Shown here piece after piece: positions 14,164 through 23,078 of a stretch of DNA of 36,454 bases. The stretch lies in the NCBI GenBank assembly GCA_965214125.1, contig CBDCBA010000019.1, positions 1 to 36,454 on the forward strand, in the 5' to 3' direction. The position numbers and the translations under genes were made by a program. The stretch comes from CBDCBA01 sp965214125 (GTDB lineage Bacteria; Planctomycetota; Phycisphaerae; Tepidisphaerales; Tepidisphaeraceae). Every line of letters begins with the position of its first letter. The first letter of the stretch is position 1. A model generated the notes under the pieces. The model had not been told where the DNA came from, did not search any database, and was given only the letters and a program-made list of their open reading frames with translations.

Positions 14164-15447
14164 ATGGATCGAGACAACAACAGCATCGTCCAGTTCCGCG
14201 CCGGCGGCCTCATCGCCTTCGCAGCGTCCATCGCCTCGCTGCGCCAGCGGGTTGCTCATGCCGACGCGACCGTCGCCACCACGCTGCCACGGGCCGGGCT
14301 GCAAATTGTCCAGCCGCGGCAGACCGATCAGCATCGCCAACGCCGCTACGTCCGTGAGGCCCACGCCCTCGACGTGGTCGGCTGGCACGCGATGGCCCAC
14401 GCCCGCATCACGCGCGATTGCGAGATCGGCGATCGCATCGCCGACGGTGCGTTGACCGACGGCCATCGCGAGATCGCCACCGCGTTCGCCGATGGGTTCC
14501 TGAAGCAGCACGGGTTGGCCCACTACTGCGCCGTGCCGGTGCCGGGGGTCGTCCTGCCGGGCTACCCAGGAATCCTCCAACTGTTCCGCACCGCCGAGGC
14601 GGGGCCGTTCAGCGACGAGGACGTCACTGCCCTGCGCACGGTGGCGGCGGAGTTCGAGGCCGCTATTTCCGCCGAGCACGCCCGCGACCACTTCAAGGAC
14701 AGCGACTACCCGCTCAGCCACCAGTTGCCGCAGAACCAGTTCGCCTGCACGCGCGGCCGGACGCTGATCTTTCCGAGCGACGCGGGCGCGGTGCTCGATG
14801 ACGTGCTACGCCACAACCTGCTCAACCTTGTGGAAGAACGCCTGCAAGCGATGCCACAGGGCGACGGTGGCGGGGTTGAGGGGGACGCGCAGCCGATTAA
14901 GCCCGAGGCCGCCGGCAGCAACGCCGACCGCCTGCTCGTGCCCGACCGCTTGGGCGATTGCTGGTCGTTCCGCCTCACGCTCTTCCCGGCCTACCCGGCG
15001 CTGACCGGCAGCAGGACTGAGCCCGTCGCGGTCGTCAGCCACCAGCCCGAGTGCGAGGCGTGGAGCACGCTTCGCCCGAGCGACTTCGGCGCCGACGAAG
15101 AGATCGCCCGCCTCGTGCCGGCGTTGCAGTTCATGCAGGAGCATTACCGCGGCAATGTGAGCCTGCGGGAGATCGCCAAAACCGTTTACCTCTCGCCGTT
15201 TCACTTTCACCGGCGCTTCACGGACCTGCTGGGCATCACGCCTAAGCACTACCTGTACGACTGCCAGATTTCAGAGGCCAAACGCCGCTTGGCCGCGGGC
15301 GACCTGTCGCTGAAGGAAATTGCCGCCCACTGCGGCTTTGCCCACCAGTCGCACTTCACCAGTCGCTTCAAGCAGTCGACCGGCCTCACGCCCACCGCCT
15401 GGCGCCGCTTGGCCCTCGACCGCAGCGGCGACGCGGCCGACGAGTAG
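14164..15447 (+). CDS. AraC-family regulator with GAF-like sensor domain
   Basis: The 427-residue protein has an N-terminal region (about 1-170) ending with GPFSDEDVTALRTVAAEFEAA, like the last strand and helix of a GAF domain. A middle region has no recognised fold, and a C-terminal AraC/XylS double helix-turn-helix covers about 320-420. The DNA-binding part shows VSLREIAKTVYLSPFHFHRR followed by LGITPKHYLYDCQISEAKRR and SLKEIAAHCGFAHQSHFTSR. It is expected to be a ligand-responsive transcription activator. ATG 14164 is chosen; an in-frame start 66 bases upstream is possible. Its targets are unknown; the convergent tatD gene ends 29 bases away. Confidence 0.85.
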   Translation: MDRDNNSIVQFRAGGLIAFAASIASLRQRVAHADATVATTLPRAGLQIVQPRQTDQHRQRRYVREAHALDVVGWHAMAHARITRDCEIGDRIADGALTDGHREIATAFADGFLKQHGLAHYCAVPVPGVVLPGYPGILQLFRTAEAGPFSDEDVTALRTVAAEFEAAISAEHARDHFKDSDYPLSHQLPQNQFACTRGRTLIFPSDAGAVLDDVLRHNLLNLVEERLQAMPQGDGGGVEGDAQPIKPEAAGSNADRLLVPDRLGDCWSFRLTLFPAYPALTGSRTEPVAVVSHQPECEAWSTLRPSDFGADEEIARLVPALQFMQEHYRGNVSLREIAKTVYLSPFHFHRRFTDLLGITPKHYLYDCQISEAKRRLAAGDLSLKEIAAHCGFAHQSHFTSRFKQSTGLTPTAWRRLALDRSGDAADE

Positions 15448-15476
15448 ACTGCGACTCCCCCCAATGCGACAACCGC

Positions 15477-16241
15477 TCACGCGGCGGGCCATCCGAGAAA
15501 TCGGCGGGTGTTGTCCGCAGTGATTTGGTCCATCTCCGCCGCGGGCAGGCCGCGCACCCTGGCGAGCGTCTCCAGCGTGTGGGCGACGTAGCCCGGCTCG
15601 CACGGCCGCTTGCCGCGAAGGGGCTCAGGCGAGAGGTAAGGGGCGTCGGTTTCAACGAGCAGCCGATCCATCGGGATGCGGCTGGCCGCGTCGCGTAGGG
15701 CGTTGTTTTTCTTGAACGTCAGCGGCCCGGTGAAGCCGACGTAGTGGCCCGCCTCCGCCAACCGGTCGGCCTCGGCGACGGTGCCGGTAAAGCAGTGAAA
15801 CACCGCTCGCACGTGGGGAAAGTCGGCGACGATCTCCAAGCAGTCGCCGACGCTCTCGCGGCTGTGAACCACCACCGGCTTGCCCACCTCGGCCGCCAAC
15901 GCGAGTTGCCGCAGGAAGGAACCACGCTGCGCGTCGCGGGGCACCTCGTCGTGGAAATAGTCGAGCCCGCACTCGCCGACCGCGACGACCTTCGGGTCGC
16001 TCAGGAGGTCGCGCAACTGCGGCGTGACGTCCTGGGCGGACTCGTCGTAGCACGGGTGGACGCCCGCCGTCGCGGCGATGTGGTCGAAGCGGCGGGACAA
16101 GTCGTAGGCGGCGGAGCTCTCGACGACGTTCGTCCCGATCGTGACGAGATGCGTGACCCCCGCGTCCGCAGCCCGTTTCAGGACGCCGTCGAGATCATCG
16201 CGAAGCTGCGGGAACGTCAGGTGGCAGTGCGAATCGATCAC
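15477..16241 (-). CDS. TatD-family metal-dependent deoxyribonuclease
   Basis: The 254-residue protein shows all TatD metal-site motifs in order: DSHCHLTF (H-x-H) at the N-terminus, VGECGLDYF, VVVHSRES, FHCFTG and LLVETDAPYLSPEP. These TIM-barrel enzymes use two metal ions to hydrolyse DNA or RNA ends; some are D-aminoacyl-tRNA or quality-control nucleases. The frame is open for another 43 codons upstream, but those cover a dispersed repeat at 16294-16378, so GTG 16241 just before IDSHCHL is the likely start. It converges with the AraC-type regulator. Confidence 0.93.
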   Translation of the reverse strand: MIDSHCHLTFPQLRDDLDGVLKRAADAGVTHLVTIGTNVVESSAAYDLSRRFDHIAATAGVHPCYDESAQDVTPQLRDLLSDPKVVAVGECGLDYFHDEVPRDAQRGSFLRQLALAAEVGKPVVVHSRESVGDCLEIVADFPHVRAVFHCFTGTVAEADRLAEAGHYVGFTGPLTFKKNNALRDAASRIPMDRLLVETDAPYLSPEPLRGKRPCEPGYVAHTLETLARVRGLPAAEMDQITADNTRRFLGWPAA

Positions 16242-16293
16242 GGGTGGAGCGTATGAAGCCTCCGCTCCACCCGGCGTTTCCGTGCTCAACCCC

Positions 16294-16378
16294 AAACCGC
16301 GTTGCCACACAACGCTGGTCGGGGCGACGATGCAGGCGTGCCCGCCCGCCGGACCAGCGTTGCGTGGCAACGCGGTTT
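16294..16378. repeat. REPIN-like palindrome, family H
   Basis: The 27-base arms 16294-16320 (AAACCGCGTTGCCACACAAC onward) and 16352-16378 match inverted at 26 positions, with a 31-base loop. Each arm has an internal palindrome (GCGTTGC near GCAACGC). It lies upstream of tatD, and its right arm is identical to the one at 21489-21515. Confidence 0.92.
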
Positions 16379-16450
16379 GAAACGAATCGTCCGGACGTTG
16401 GGGGATCTGAGCGGCTTACACGATATGCGCTCGCGTCGCGCCCGCTGCTT

Positions 16451-16512
16451 GCCGCCCGCGGAAGCGGGCGCTTCTGCACATATGATCACAAGCGTCCGCT
16501 CCCGCGGGCGGC
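16451..16512. repeat. REPIN-like palindrome, family B, second copy
   Basis: Arms 16451-16473 (GCCGCCCGCGGAAGCGGG onward) and 16490-16512 match inverted at 21 of 23 bases. The right flank continues TAAAACCGGAGC, as in the copy at 4247-4332. With the family H element it fills the 335-base gap between tatD and the ABC ATPase gene, where I see no gene. Confidence 0.85.
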
Positions 16513-16576
16513 TAAAACCGGAGCGCCTTCGTGCGCGGGCAACCGTGACGTAGGTTGCTTTAGATGCCCAACGGGT

Positions 16577-17542
16577 TCACGCGCTCGCGAGCGGGCGCCC
16601 CGTCAGGTCGAGGTAGACGTCTTCGAGTGTCGCCCGGCCCACGGTCGCTTCCCGCAGCGCGACCGGGGGCGTGTCGCCCAGCAGCGTTGAGAGTTCGGAC
16701 GTGCCCGACGCGCTGCCGATGCGTAGCCGCCCGTGTTCCGGCGGCGGAACGCTGCGTCGAAGCTTGCCTTCCACCCACGACGCCAGCCTATCGGCATCGG
16801 CGGGATCGGCGGGCCAGAGCGTCACGTACTCCTCGCTCGACCGCCCGCGTAGTTCCTGCGGCGGCGCATCGGCGACGACGCGGCCGCGGTCGAGCAGGAC
16901 CAGGCGGTCCGGCCCCGCGGCGTCGGCGTCGAGGTCGGCCATCAGGTGCGTCGACACCAGCACCGCCGGCGGGCGCGGCGCCGCCTCGCGCAGCCGGCGG
17001 ACCAGCGCCCAGGTCGCCCGCCGCGCCGCCGGGTCGAGGCCGACCGTCGGCTCATCCATCAGCAGGAGCGGCGGGGCGTCGAGCAGCGCCCGCGCGATCT
17101 CCAGCCGCCGCCGCATCCCGCCGCTAAGGCGCTTGGCGACCTCGTCGGCCTTGTCCGCAAGCTCGACGGCGTCGAGCAACTCCGCCGCCCGCCGCTTCGC
17201 CTCGCCCCGCCCCAGCCCGAGTAGCCGCCCGTGGTAGGCGAGGTTTTCCGCAGCCGTCAGCTCCCGGTCGAGCGCCGGCGACTGGAAGACGACCCCGAGC
17301 ATCCGCCGCGCCGCCGCCGGATCGGCGACGGCGTCGTGCCCGAAGATGCGCAAGGTGCCCGACGTCGGCCGAAGCAGCGAGGCGAGCGTGCGAAACAGCG
17401 TGCTCTTGCCGCTGCCGTTGGGCCCGAGCAGCCCGATGACCTCGCCGGAACGCACCGCGAGCGACACGTCGTCGAGCGCCGGCAAGTCGGCGCCGGCGTA
17501 GCGGCAGGTGATCGATGAGGCTTCGACGGCGAGGGTGGTCAT
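16577..17542 (-). CDS. ABC transporter ATP-binding protein (ABC-2 exporter type)
   Basis: The 321-residue ATPase has Walker A LLGPNGSGKS near residue 40, signature KRLSGGMRRRLEIARAL, Walker B LLLMDEPTVGLD and the switch histidine in VSTHLM. It also has a C-terminal extension of about 80 residues ending in ATLEDVYLDLTGR, as in DrrA/CcmA/NodI-like exporters. Its ATG overlaps the stop of the VOC-domain gene by four bases (ATGA), so the two are translationally coupled. No membrane partner is found downstream, where repeats begin, so the permease must be encoded elsewhere or be shared. Confidence 0.92.
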   Translation of the reverse strand: MTTLAVEASSITCRYAGADLPALDDVSLAVRSGEVIGLLGPNGSGKSTLFRTLASLLRPTSGTLRIFGHDAVADPAAARRMLGVVFQSPALDRELTAAENLAYHGRLLGLGRGEAKRRAAELLDAVELADKADEVAKRLSGGMRRRLEIARALLDAPPLLLMDEPTVGLDPAARRATWALVRRLREAAPRPPAVLVSTHLMADLDADAAGPDRLVLLDRGRVVADAPPQELRGRSSEEYVTLWPADPADADRLASWVEGKLRRSVPPPEHGRLRIGSASGTSELSTLLGDTPPVALREATVGRATLEDVYLDLTGRPLASA

Positions 17543-18384
17543 TTGGCGATGGAGGCGACGAGGCGCCACAGTTGGTGCGGGGCCAGCGGCGCGGCGCCGG
17601 TGCGGACGCGCCGCTCGTTGAAGGCGTCGGTCAGGCGGTCGAAGTCCTCGCTGTACGGCAGGCGGTCGCGCCGGCCGATCTTGCCGCCAAACAGGTCGCC
17701 GATGAGTTCGTGGACCAGCGCCACCGCGGTGGCTTCCACGTTCGGCGGGCCCGACCTGGCGGCCCCGAGTTTGGGCAGCTCGCCGCGCTTGCGGAGCAAC
17801 AGCAGGTGGCGCCACGTTTCGGCCCGCGCCGGTTGCGGCTCGGGAAACAGGGCGGCGTAGGCGGCGTGAATCGTCTCGAACTGCGGCGTGTACGGCAGGT
17901 CGTCGGCCGTGCGTCCCGCCGCCTCGTACAGCCGCGCCAGCTCCTGCCGCTTGGGCGAGAGCTTCGCCTCCACGCCGGGAAACAGCGCGTGCGGCGTGAC
18001 GGCCGTTTCGGGCGCGGCGGTTGCCCGCTCGGGTCGGTCGGCAGGCGTCTCCTCGCGATCGAGCAACAGCAGCACCGTGCCGAAGGGGTCCTTTACCGTC
18101 GCCTTGAACCCGCGGGCCACGCGCGTCGGCGGGCCCATGAACCGCAGCCGCAGCCGCTCGCGGTCGGCGTACATCCGGCGCACGTCGGCCACGCGCAGGA
18201 AGACCGCCTCCTCCGGCAAATCGGCATCGTTGTGCAGCAGCACCTCGCGCCCGTCGCCCAGGCGCAGCGTCGCGAAGGCCTGCCCCTCGCGCACGACGCA
18301 CAGGCCGAGCACGTCCGCGTAGTACCGCACGGCCGCCGGCAGGTTCGCGACGCGCAGCACCAGGCGGTCGATGCCCAGCAGCAT
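17539..18384 (-). CDS. VOC (glyoxalase-fold) protein with C-terminal helical domain
   Basis: The N-terminal 110 residues form a vicinal-oxygen-chelate domain: LLGIDRLVLRVANLPAAVRY at the start and KDPFGTVLLLLDRE near its end, the pattern of glyoxalase/dioxygenase-superfamily proteins. A region of about 150 residues follows (LSPKRQELARLYEAAGRTAD onward) that I do not recognise and that looks mostly helical. ATG 18384 starts right at the VOC fold; an in-frame ATG at 18462 would add 26 Pro-rich residues and leave only 20 bases to the divergent glycosidase gene, so it is less likely but possible. It is coupled to the downstream ABC ATPase. Substrate and role are unknown; self-resistance is one guess from the pairing. 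Confidence 0.75.
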   Translation of the reverse strand: MLLGIDRLVLRVANLPAAVRYYADVLGLCVVREGQAFATLRLGDGREVLLHNDADLPEEAVFLRVADVRRMYADRERLRLRFMGPPTRVARGFKATVKDPFGTVLLLLDREETPADRPERATAAPETAVTPHALFPGVEAKLSPKRQELARLYEAAGRTADDLPYTPQFETIHAAYAALFPEPQPARAETWRHLLLLRKRGELPKLGAARSGPPNVEATAVALVHELIGDLFGGKIGRRDRLPYSEDFDRLTDAFNERRVRTGAAPLAPHQLWRLVASIAK

Positions 18385-18482
18385 CGGCGGGGCGGGCTCG
18401 GGCTCGGCGGGCGACGGCACGGGATCAAGCTTAAGCGGACGACCGCACGACGGCCGCGTCATCCGATATCTTGGGCGTCGCC

Positions 18483-21263
18483 ATGCTGCTTCCCTCCCTT
18501 GCCGTCCTCGCCCTCGTCGCCGCCAACGCCGCCCGCCAGCCCGAGCCGCAAACGATCTGGATCGAGGGGGAGGATGCCACCGTAGATCGCATGAATCGCC
18601 ACCCGTGGTGGTACGACAAGGTCGACACGAGCGAACTCTCCGGCGGGGCCTGGATCAGCAACTTCAAGACCGGCCAGCGCGGCATGGCCGAGTACCGCTT
18701 CGAGTCGCCCGGCGGGCGAACGCGCTTCCTGCTGCGGGCCAACCCGGCCAACAACCAGTTGCAATACCGCCTCAATCGCGGCGAGTGGAGCGACGTGCCG
18801 TTCGACCGCGCAACCGACCGCCGCAACATCGCCGCCGACGGCAAGCCGGACTTGCGCTTCATTGCCTGGGTCGACTTGGGCGAGGTGGAACTGGCGCGCG
18901 GCGAGAACCGTTTGGCGTTCCGCACGAACACGCCGAACCTGCCCGATCATCATGGCGCGATCGACGCGATCGTCTTCACGACCGATGCCGCCTACGAGCC
19001 GATTGGCACGCGCAAGCCGGGCGAGGCCGCGCCGGCCGAGCGGGGCGGCAGCGACGAGACGTGGGCGTTTCGCCCGCCGCTCGATCGGCTCGATGCCGGG
19101 GCACTGCTCGATCTGCGCCCGTTGAACGAGGAGGTCGCGGGCGAGGCGGGCTTCGTGCGGCTGAGCGACGACGGCAACGGCTTTGTCCGCGGCGACGGCG
19201 ATCCGATCCGGTTCTGGGCCGTCAACGACTACGCCTTTCGCGACCTCGACGTCGAGGCGTTGGAGGCGCACGCGCACTTCCTCGCCAAGCGCGGCGTGAA
19301 CATGGCCCGCTGGCACGGCCAACTGCCCGACATGAGTCCCGGCGCCAAGCTCGGCGACGTGAACGACCAGGCCCTCGACGAGCTGCACAAGTACGTCGCC
19401 GCCTTCAAGAACGCGGGGATTTACCTGACGATCAGCCCCTACTACCCGCACGCGGCCGGCCGGCGCGGCGAGAAGAACGGCTTCCCGCAAAGCTGGGAGG
19501 TGCCCGCCGACACAACGCAGATGACCGGGCTGGTCTACTTCGTCCCGGAGGTGCAGGCCGGCTACAAGCGGTGGCTGAAGGAGATGATGACGCGCGAGAA
19601 CCCGTACACGGGGGTCGCCCTGAAGGACGACCCGGCGGTGGCGATCGTGCAGATGCAGAACGAGGACTCGCTGCTCTTCTGGACGATGGCCAACATCGAG
19701 GGCGAGGCCGCCAAATTGCTCGCCGAGCGTTTCGGCGACTTCCTCTCGAACAAGTACGGCAGCCTCGACGCGGCGAAGCAGGCGCTGGGCGACTCCAAGC
19801 CGCAGGGCCCCCTCGGCGAGGTGGCCGACGATTGGGAGAAGGGCGTGGTCGCGATCAGCAACGTCTGGAACATGACCCAGCCGCGCTCACAGAACGCCGC
19901 CTTTGCCCGGCGGATTGACGATCAGACGCAGTTCCTCACCACGCTCATGCGCGACTGGCACGCCGAGGTGGCACGCTACCTGGAGGACGACCTCGGCGCC
20001 GGCCAGCTCTTCAACGCGGGCAACTGGCGGACGGCCGACAACCTGCTGCTCGACGACCACGAGCGCTACGCCTACGCGATCGACGGCGCCGTAATCGGTC
20101 TGAACCGCTACACCACCTCGCGTCACGAGGGCCAGCACCAGGGATGGGCCATCACCGAGGGCGACATCTACGCGAACGAGAGTGTGCTGAAAAATCCAGG
20201 GAAATTGCAGGTGTCGGTCAAGCAGCCTGAAGGACACCCGTACATCTTCCCCGAATGCCTGTGGGTGCCGCCGATGTGGTACCAGGCCGAGGGCCCGTGG
20301 CTGACGGCCGCGTACGGGTCGCTCGGCGGCACGGACATCCACTACTGGTTTGCCAACAACGAGCCGCAGTGGCGCCAGCCCGGCAGCGCCAACGGCTACC
20401 TGCCCAGCGTCGGCAAGTGGGTGCTGGCCACGCCGGGCCACCTCGGCATGTTCCCGGCGGCCAGCCTGATCTTCCGGCGCGGCTACCTCGACGAAGGCGA
20501 GCCCGTGGTAATCGAACACCGCCCGCCGAGCGAGCTGTGGGAGCGCGCCGCGCCGCTCATCAGCTTCGACGGCGCGTACGACCCCAACCGCGACGACATC
20601 GCCCCCGCCGGCTCCAACGCGGGCGGGCGACGCGTGGCGGTCCCGCGCGAGGCCTTTCTCGTCGGCCCGGTGCGCGTGCGGTTTGACGAAGGCCAGGACA
20701 TGGTGGCCGACATCGCGGCGCACGTGGCGGGCAACGTCGTCACGAGCAACACCGGCCAACTTCGCTGGGACACCGAGGCCGGCGTCGCGGAGATGCGGGC
20801 GCCCAAGGCCCAGGGCGCCGTCGGCTTCCTCGGCGGGCGGACGATCGAGCTGCCGGACGTGACGATCGTCTACGAGCCCGGCGACGTGTCCGACAGTGAA
20901 CTCGCCGACCGTACGGGCTATGCGGCGATTAGCGTGGTGCCGCTCGACGACGAGCCGATCGGGCTCAGCCGCAAGCTGCTCGTGCAGGTCGGCACCGTCG
21001 CCCGCCCGACCGGCTGGCTGGTCACGCAGGCCGAAGATGCGGACGACGCGGACAACGCCTACCGCGTCGAGGCGTTCGGCAACGCCCCCTGGCAGGTGGA
21101 GAAGGCCAGCAACCTCACCGTCTCCATCGCCAACCCCGACCTGTCGAAAGCGACGGTTCTGGACCCCAACGGCATGCCGCTCGGCGAGGCAAAAGTCTCC
21201 CGCGACGGCGGGCATCTCGTGCTGACCTGCCCGGAGGACGCGCTGTACGTGATCGTGGAGTAG
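18483..21263 (+). CDS. Secreted glycoside-hydrolase-like protein (clan GH-A type)
   Basis: The 926-residue protein starts with a short signal peptide (MLLPSLAVLALVAANAA). Then comes a beta-rich domain opening with IWIEGEDATVDR, like carbohydrate-binding 'EGED' modules, to about residue 180. The central TIM-barrel-like region contains RFWAVNDYAF, KRGVNMARWH and QMQNEDSLLFW, where E394 follows Asn as the acid/base of clan GH-A enzymes does. E559 in AITEGD is a candidate nucleophile. C-terminal beta domains complete it. It should act outside the cytoplasm on a polysaccharide or glycan; the substrate cannot be predicted and the GH family is not certain. ATG 18483 gives the signal peptide directly. 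It stands alone, divergent from the VOC gene. Confidence 0.72.
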   Translation: MLLPSLAVLALVAANAARQPEPQTIWIEGEDATVDRMNRHPWWYDKVDTSELSGGAWISNFKTGQRGMAEYRFESPGGRTRFLLRANPANNQLQYRLNRGEWSDVPFDRATDRRNIAADGKPDLRFIAWVDLGEVELARGENRLAFRTNTPNLPDHHGAIDAIVFTTDAAYEPIGTRKPGEAAPAERGGSDETWAFRPPLDRLDAGALLDLRPLNEEVAGEAGFVRLSDDGNGFVRGDGDPIRFWAVNDYAFRDLDVEALEAHAHFLAKRGVNMARWHGQLPDMSPGAKLGDVNDQALDELHKYVAAFKNAGIYLTISPYYPHAAGRRGEKNGFPQSWEVPADTTQMTGLVYFVPEVQAGYKRWLKEMMTRENPYTGVALKDDPAVAIVQMQNEDSLLFWTMANIEGEAAKLLAERFGDFLSNKYGSLDAAKQALGDSKPQGPLGEVADDWEKGVVAISNVWNMTQPRSQNAAFARRIDDQTQFLTTLMRDWHAEVARYLEDDLGAGQLFNAGNWRTADNLLLDDHERYAYAIDGAVIGLNRYTTSRHEGQHQGWAITEGDIYANESVLKNPGKLQVSVKQPEGHPYIFPECLWVPPMWYQAEGPWLTAAYGSLGGTDIHYWFANNEPQWRQPGSANGYLPSVGKWVLATPGHLGMFPAASLIFRRGYLDEGEPVVIEHRPPSELWERAAPLISFDGAYDPNRDDIAPAGSNAGGRRVAVPREAFLVGPVRVRFDEGQDMVADIAAHVAGNVVTSNTGQLRWDTEAGVAEMRAPKAQGAVGFLGGRTIELPDVTIVYEPGDVSDSELADRTGYAAISVVPLDDEPIGLSRKLLVQVGTVARPTGWLVTQAEDADDADNAYRVEAFGNAPWQVEKASNLTVSIANPDLSKATVLDPNGMPLGEAKVSRDGGHLVLTCPEDALYVIVE

Positions 21264-21337
21264 GGGATATCTTCCGGTGACGGCAAATCGCGAGTGTCTC
21301 CCGTTGCGAGGGGACGGGATGCGCCGAACTCGTGGCT

Positions 21338-21404
21338 GTTAGCCGCCCCGCCTTGCGGGGCGCGTCGCTCGCCGTCGAGCGCCCCGCAAGGCGGGGCGGC
21401 TAAC
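21338..21404. repeat. REPIN-like palindrome, family B-related, perfect arms
   Basis: Arms 21338-21363 (GTTAGCCGCCCCGCCTTGCG onward) and 21379-21404 are perfect 26-base inverted copies with a 15-base loop. Each contains CCCCGC-N3-GCGGGG. The outer TTAGCCGCC is shared with family B, while the inner palindrome differs. Confidence 0.92.
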
Positions 21405-21432
21405 GCAACTGGCACAACCCTCGCTCGCCCCC

Positions 21433-21515
21433 AAACCGCGTTGCAACGCAACGCTGGTCTGCCTCTGGAGTTGCCTGCGGTTCGTCCCGACCAGCGTTGC
21501 GTGGCAACGCGGTTT
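21433..21515. repeat. REPIN-like palindrome, family H, second copy
   Basis: Arms 21433-21459 and 21489-21515 match inverted at 26 of 27 bases; the right arm is identical to 16352-16378. With the preceding element it fills the 376-base gap between the glycosidase-like gene and the SDR gene, where I see no gene. Confidence 0.92.
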
Positions 21516-21639
21516 GGTGACGGTCCGTGGCGGCGCGCGATCAGGACGCAAGCCGCTCTACCGGTCGGACTGATTCGATCGTCCACCACGTGCCGGCGAG
21601 CTTCGAAAGGTGAATGCACGCCCGCCTCTACACTCGCAG

Positions 21640-22464
21640 ATGACGCGACGACTCGATGGGATGGTCTGCCTCATCACCGGCGCCAGCAGCGGCATCGGGG
21701 CGGCGCTGGCGCGGGCACTCCACGCGGGCGGCGCCACGCTCGTGCTGGCGGCGCGGCGGGAGGGACGGCTGGCGGCGCTCAACCGCACGCTCGGCGGGGG
21801 GCACACGGTTGTCGGCGTCGACGTTGCCGACCCCGACGCCTGCCGCCGCTTGATCGATGCAACCTTCGACACCCACGGCCGGCTCGACACGCTCGTCGCC
21901 AACGCGGGCTACGGCATCAGCAAGCTCACGTGGCAGCACACGCCCGAGGAGGTCCGGCGGATGTTCGCGACAAACGTCTTCGGCACGCACGACCTGATCC
22001 ACCACGCCGTGCCGCGCCTGGTCGAGCAGGCGGAGCGAGACGGCTGGCGCGCGCAACTGATGCTCGTCAGCAGCGCCGCCGCCCGGCGCGGCATTCCGTA
22101 CCTCGGCCCGTACTCGGGAACCAAGGCGGCGCAGTTGTCGCTCGCCGAGGCGTTGCGGGTCGAGCTGGCGCCGGCGCGGGTCGCGGTGACAAGCGTTCAC
22201 CCGGCGAGCACCAAAAGCGAGTTCGGCAGCGTCGCCGAGCGCGAAGGGGGCACGAGCATGGGCGGCGTCGCGACGCGCGGCGGGCAGCAGACAAGCGAGC
22301 AGGTGTCCGCCGCGATGATTCGTGCCATCGCGCGGCCAACGCGCGAGGTGTGGCCGGCCCGCCGCTACCGCTGGCTCCTCGCCGCCAACAGCCTGCTGCC
22401 GGGCATGGGCGACCGCATCATGGCGAAGCTCCGCCGCGAACTGGAAACCACCGGCCGAACTTGA
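21640..22464 (+). CDS. Short-chain dehydrogenase/reductase
   Basis: The 274-residue protein is a classical SDR: nucleotide motif TGASSGIG near residues 12-19, VANAGYG, the catalytic serine in LVSSAAA, and YSGTKAA (Tyr-x3-Lys). The Arg-rich region after the first strand (AARREGR) favours NADP(H) over NAD(H). The substrate is unknown; similar proteins act on lipids, steroids or sugars. ATG 21640 is chosen; a GTG at 21610 would add ten residues. It is convergent with the end of the oxidase cluster (coxD stop at 22480). Confidence 0.9.
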   Translation: MTRRLDGMVCLITGASSGIGAALARALHAGGATLVLAARREGRLAALNRTLGGGHTVVGVDVADPDACRRLIDATFDTHGRLDTLVANAGYGISKLTWQHTPEEVRRMFATNVFGTHDLIHHAVPRLVEQAERDGWRAQLMLVSSAAARRGIPYLGPYSGTKAAQLSLAEALRVELAPARVAVTSVHPASTKSEFGSVAEREGGTSMGGVATRGGQQTSEQVSAAMIRAIARPTREVWPARRYRWLLAANSLLPGMGDRIMAKLRRELETTGRT

Positions 22465-22479
22465 CCCACCACGTCCGAC

Positions 22480-22965
22480 CTACTGCAACGCCGCCTCGGC
22501 CGGCGCAGAGTAGTCGCCGGGCGGGTCGATGATCGGCTGGTACTGGTCGGTGTCCATGATGGCAAAGCCGATGAAGATCGTCAGGAACAGCAGCGTGCTC
22601 ACGAGGATGAGCTGGTTGAATTTGCTGTCCCAGTAGAGGTGCATGAAGAACATGCCCACCAGCGACGCCTTGATGAAGGCCAGGCCCAGCGCGACCCAGA
22701 TGTTCAGCGGGCCCAGGTCGATGTAGCGGGCCCCGACCGTGGCGGCCGTCAGGAGCATCAGGGCCGCGAAGACGCCGTACATGATCCACAGCGGCGCCAC
22801 GTGGGGCTCGTCGTGCTCGGGCGCGTTCAGCGGCACGTCGACGCCGCTGAGTCCCTTGGTGATGGCGGTGCGTCGCTGGGCGACAAGCGCCTGGTCCTGG
22901 TCGCCCAGCTCCGCGAGCGAAATCGCCCCGGTGCCGCGTACGCCGCTGTCTTTGGTGATGGCCAT
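22480..22965 (-). CDS. coxD: Cytochrome c oxidase subunit IV, caa3 type
   Basis: The 161-residue protein has an N-terminal soluble part of about 75 residues and three membrane helices in a small C-terminal domain (IMYGVFAALMLLTAATVGARY, then IWVALGLAFIKASLVGMFFM, then LILVSTLLFLTIFIGFAIMD). The KASLVGMFFMHL motif is typical of prokaryotic CoxD/subunit IV. It is the last gene of the respiratory cluster. ATG 22965 is used; upstream codons lie in a palindrome, and the sequence before the start is pyrimidine-rich with no Shine-Dalgarno. Confidence 0.9.
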   Translation of the reverse strand: MAITKDSGVRGTGAISLAELGDQDQALVAQRRTAITKGLSGVDVPLNAPEHDEPHVAPLWIMYGVFAALMLLTAATVGARYIDLGPLNIWVALGLAFIKASLVGMFFMHLYWDSKFNQLILVSTLLFLTIFIGFAIMDTDQYQPIIDPPGDYSAPAEAALQ

Positions 22966-22974
22966 GAGAGAAGT

Positions 22975-23058
22975 GGGGAGGTGGGACGTGGGCAGAGATC
23001 GGAATGGCGGGAACGTGTCAGATTTCGGGTCGGGCATCGGCCCACGTCCCACCTCCCC
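22975..23058. repeat. Inverted repeat, family F, coxC-coxD gap
   Basis: The 19-base arms GGGGAGGTGGGACGTGGGC (22975-22993) and its perfect inverse (23040-23058) flank a 46-base loop. A further CCCGCTCCCACCTCC extends the outer side. On the coding (-) strand one arm reads GGAGGTG (SD-like) and the other CACCTCC (anti-SD-like), the latter just before the coxD start. Confidence 0.85.
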
Positions 23059-23078
23059 CGCTCCCACCTCCCTCTCCC

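Noticed and set aside
16242..16370. N-terminal extension of the TatD protein upstream of GTG 16241
   Set aside because: The extra codons translate a dispersed palindrome and do not resemble TatD sequences.
16577..18301. A single long frame that would fuse an upstream Arg-rich part to the ABC ATPase
   Set aside because: The upstream part is out of frame with the clear VOC-domain gene. The ATPase has its own ATG overlapping the VOC stop.
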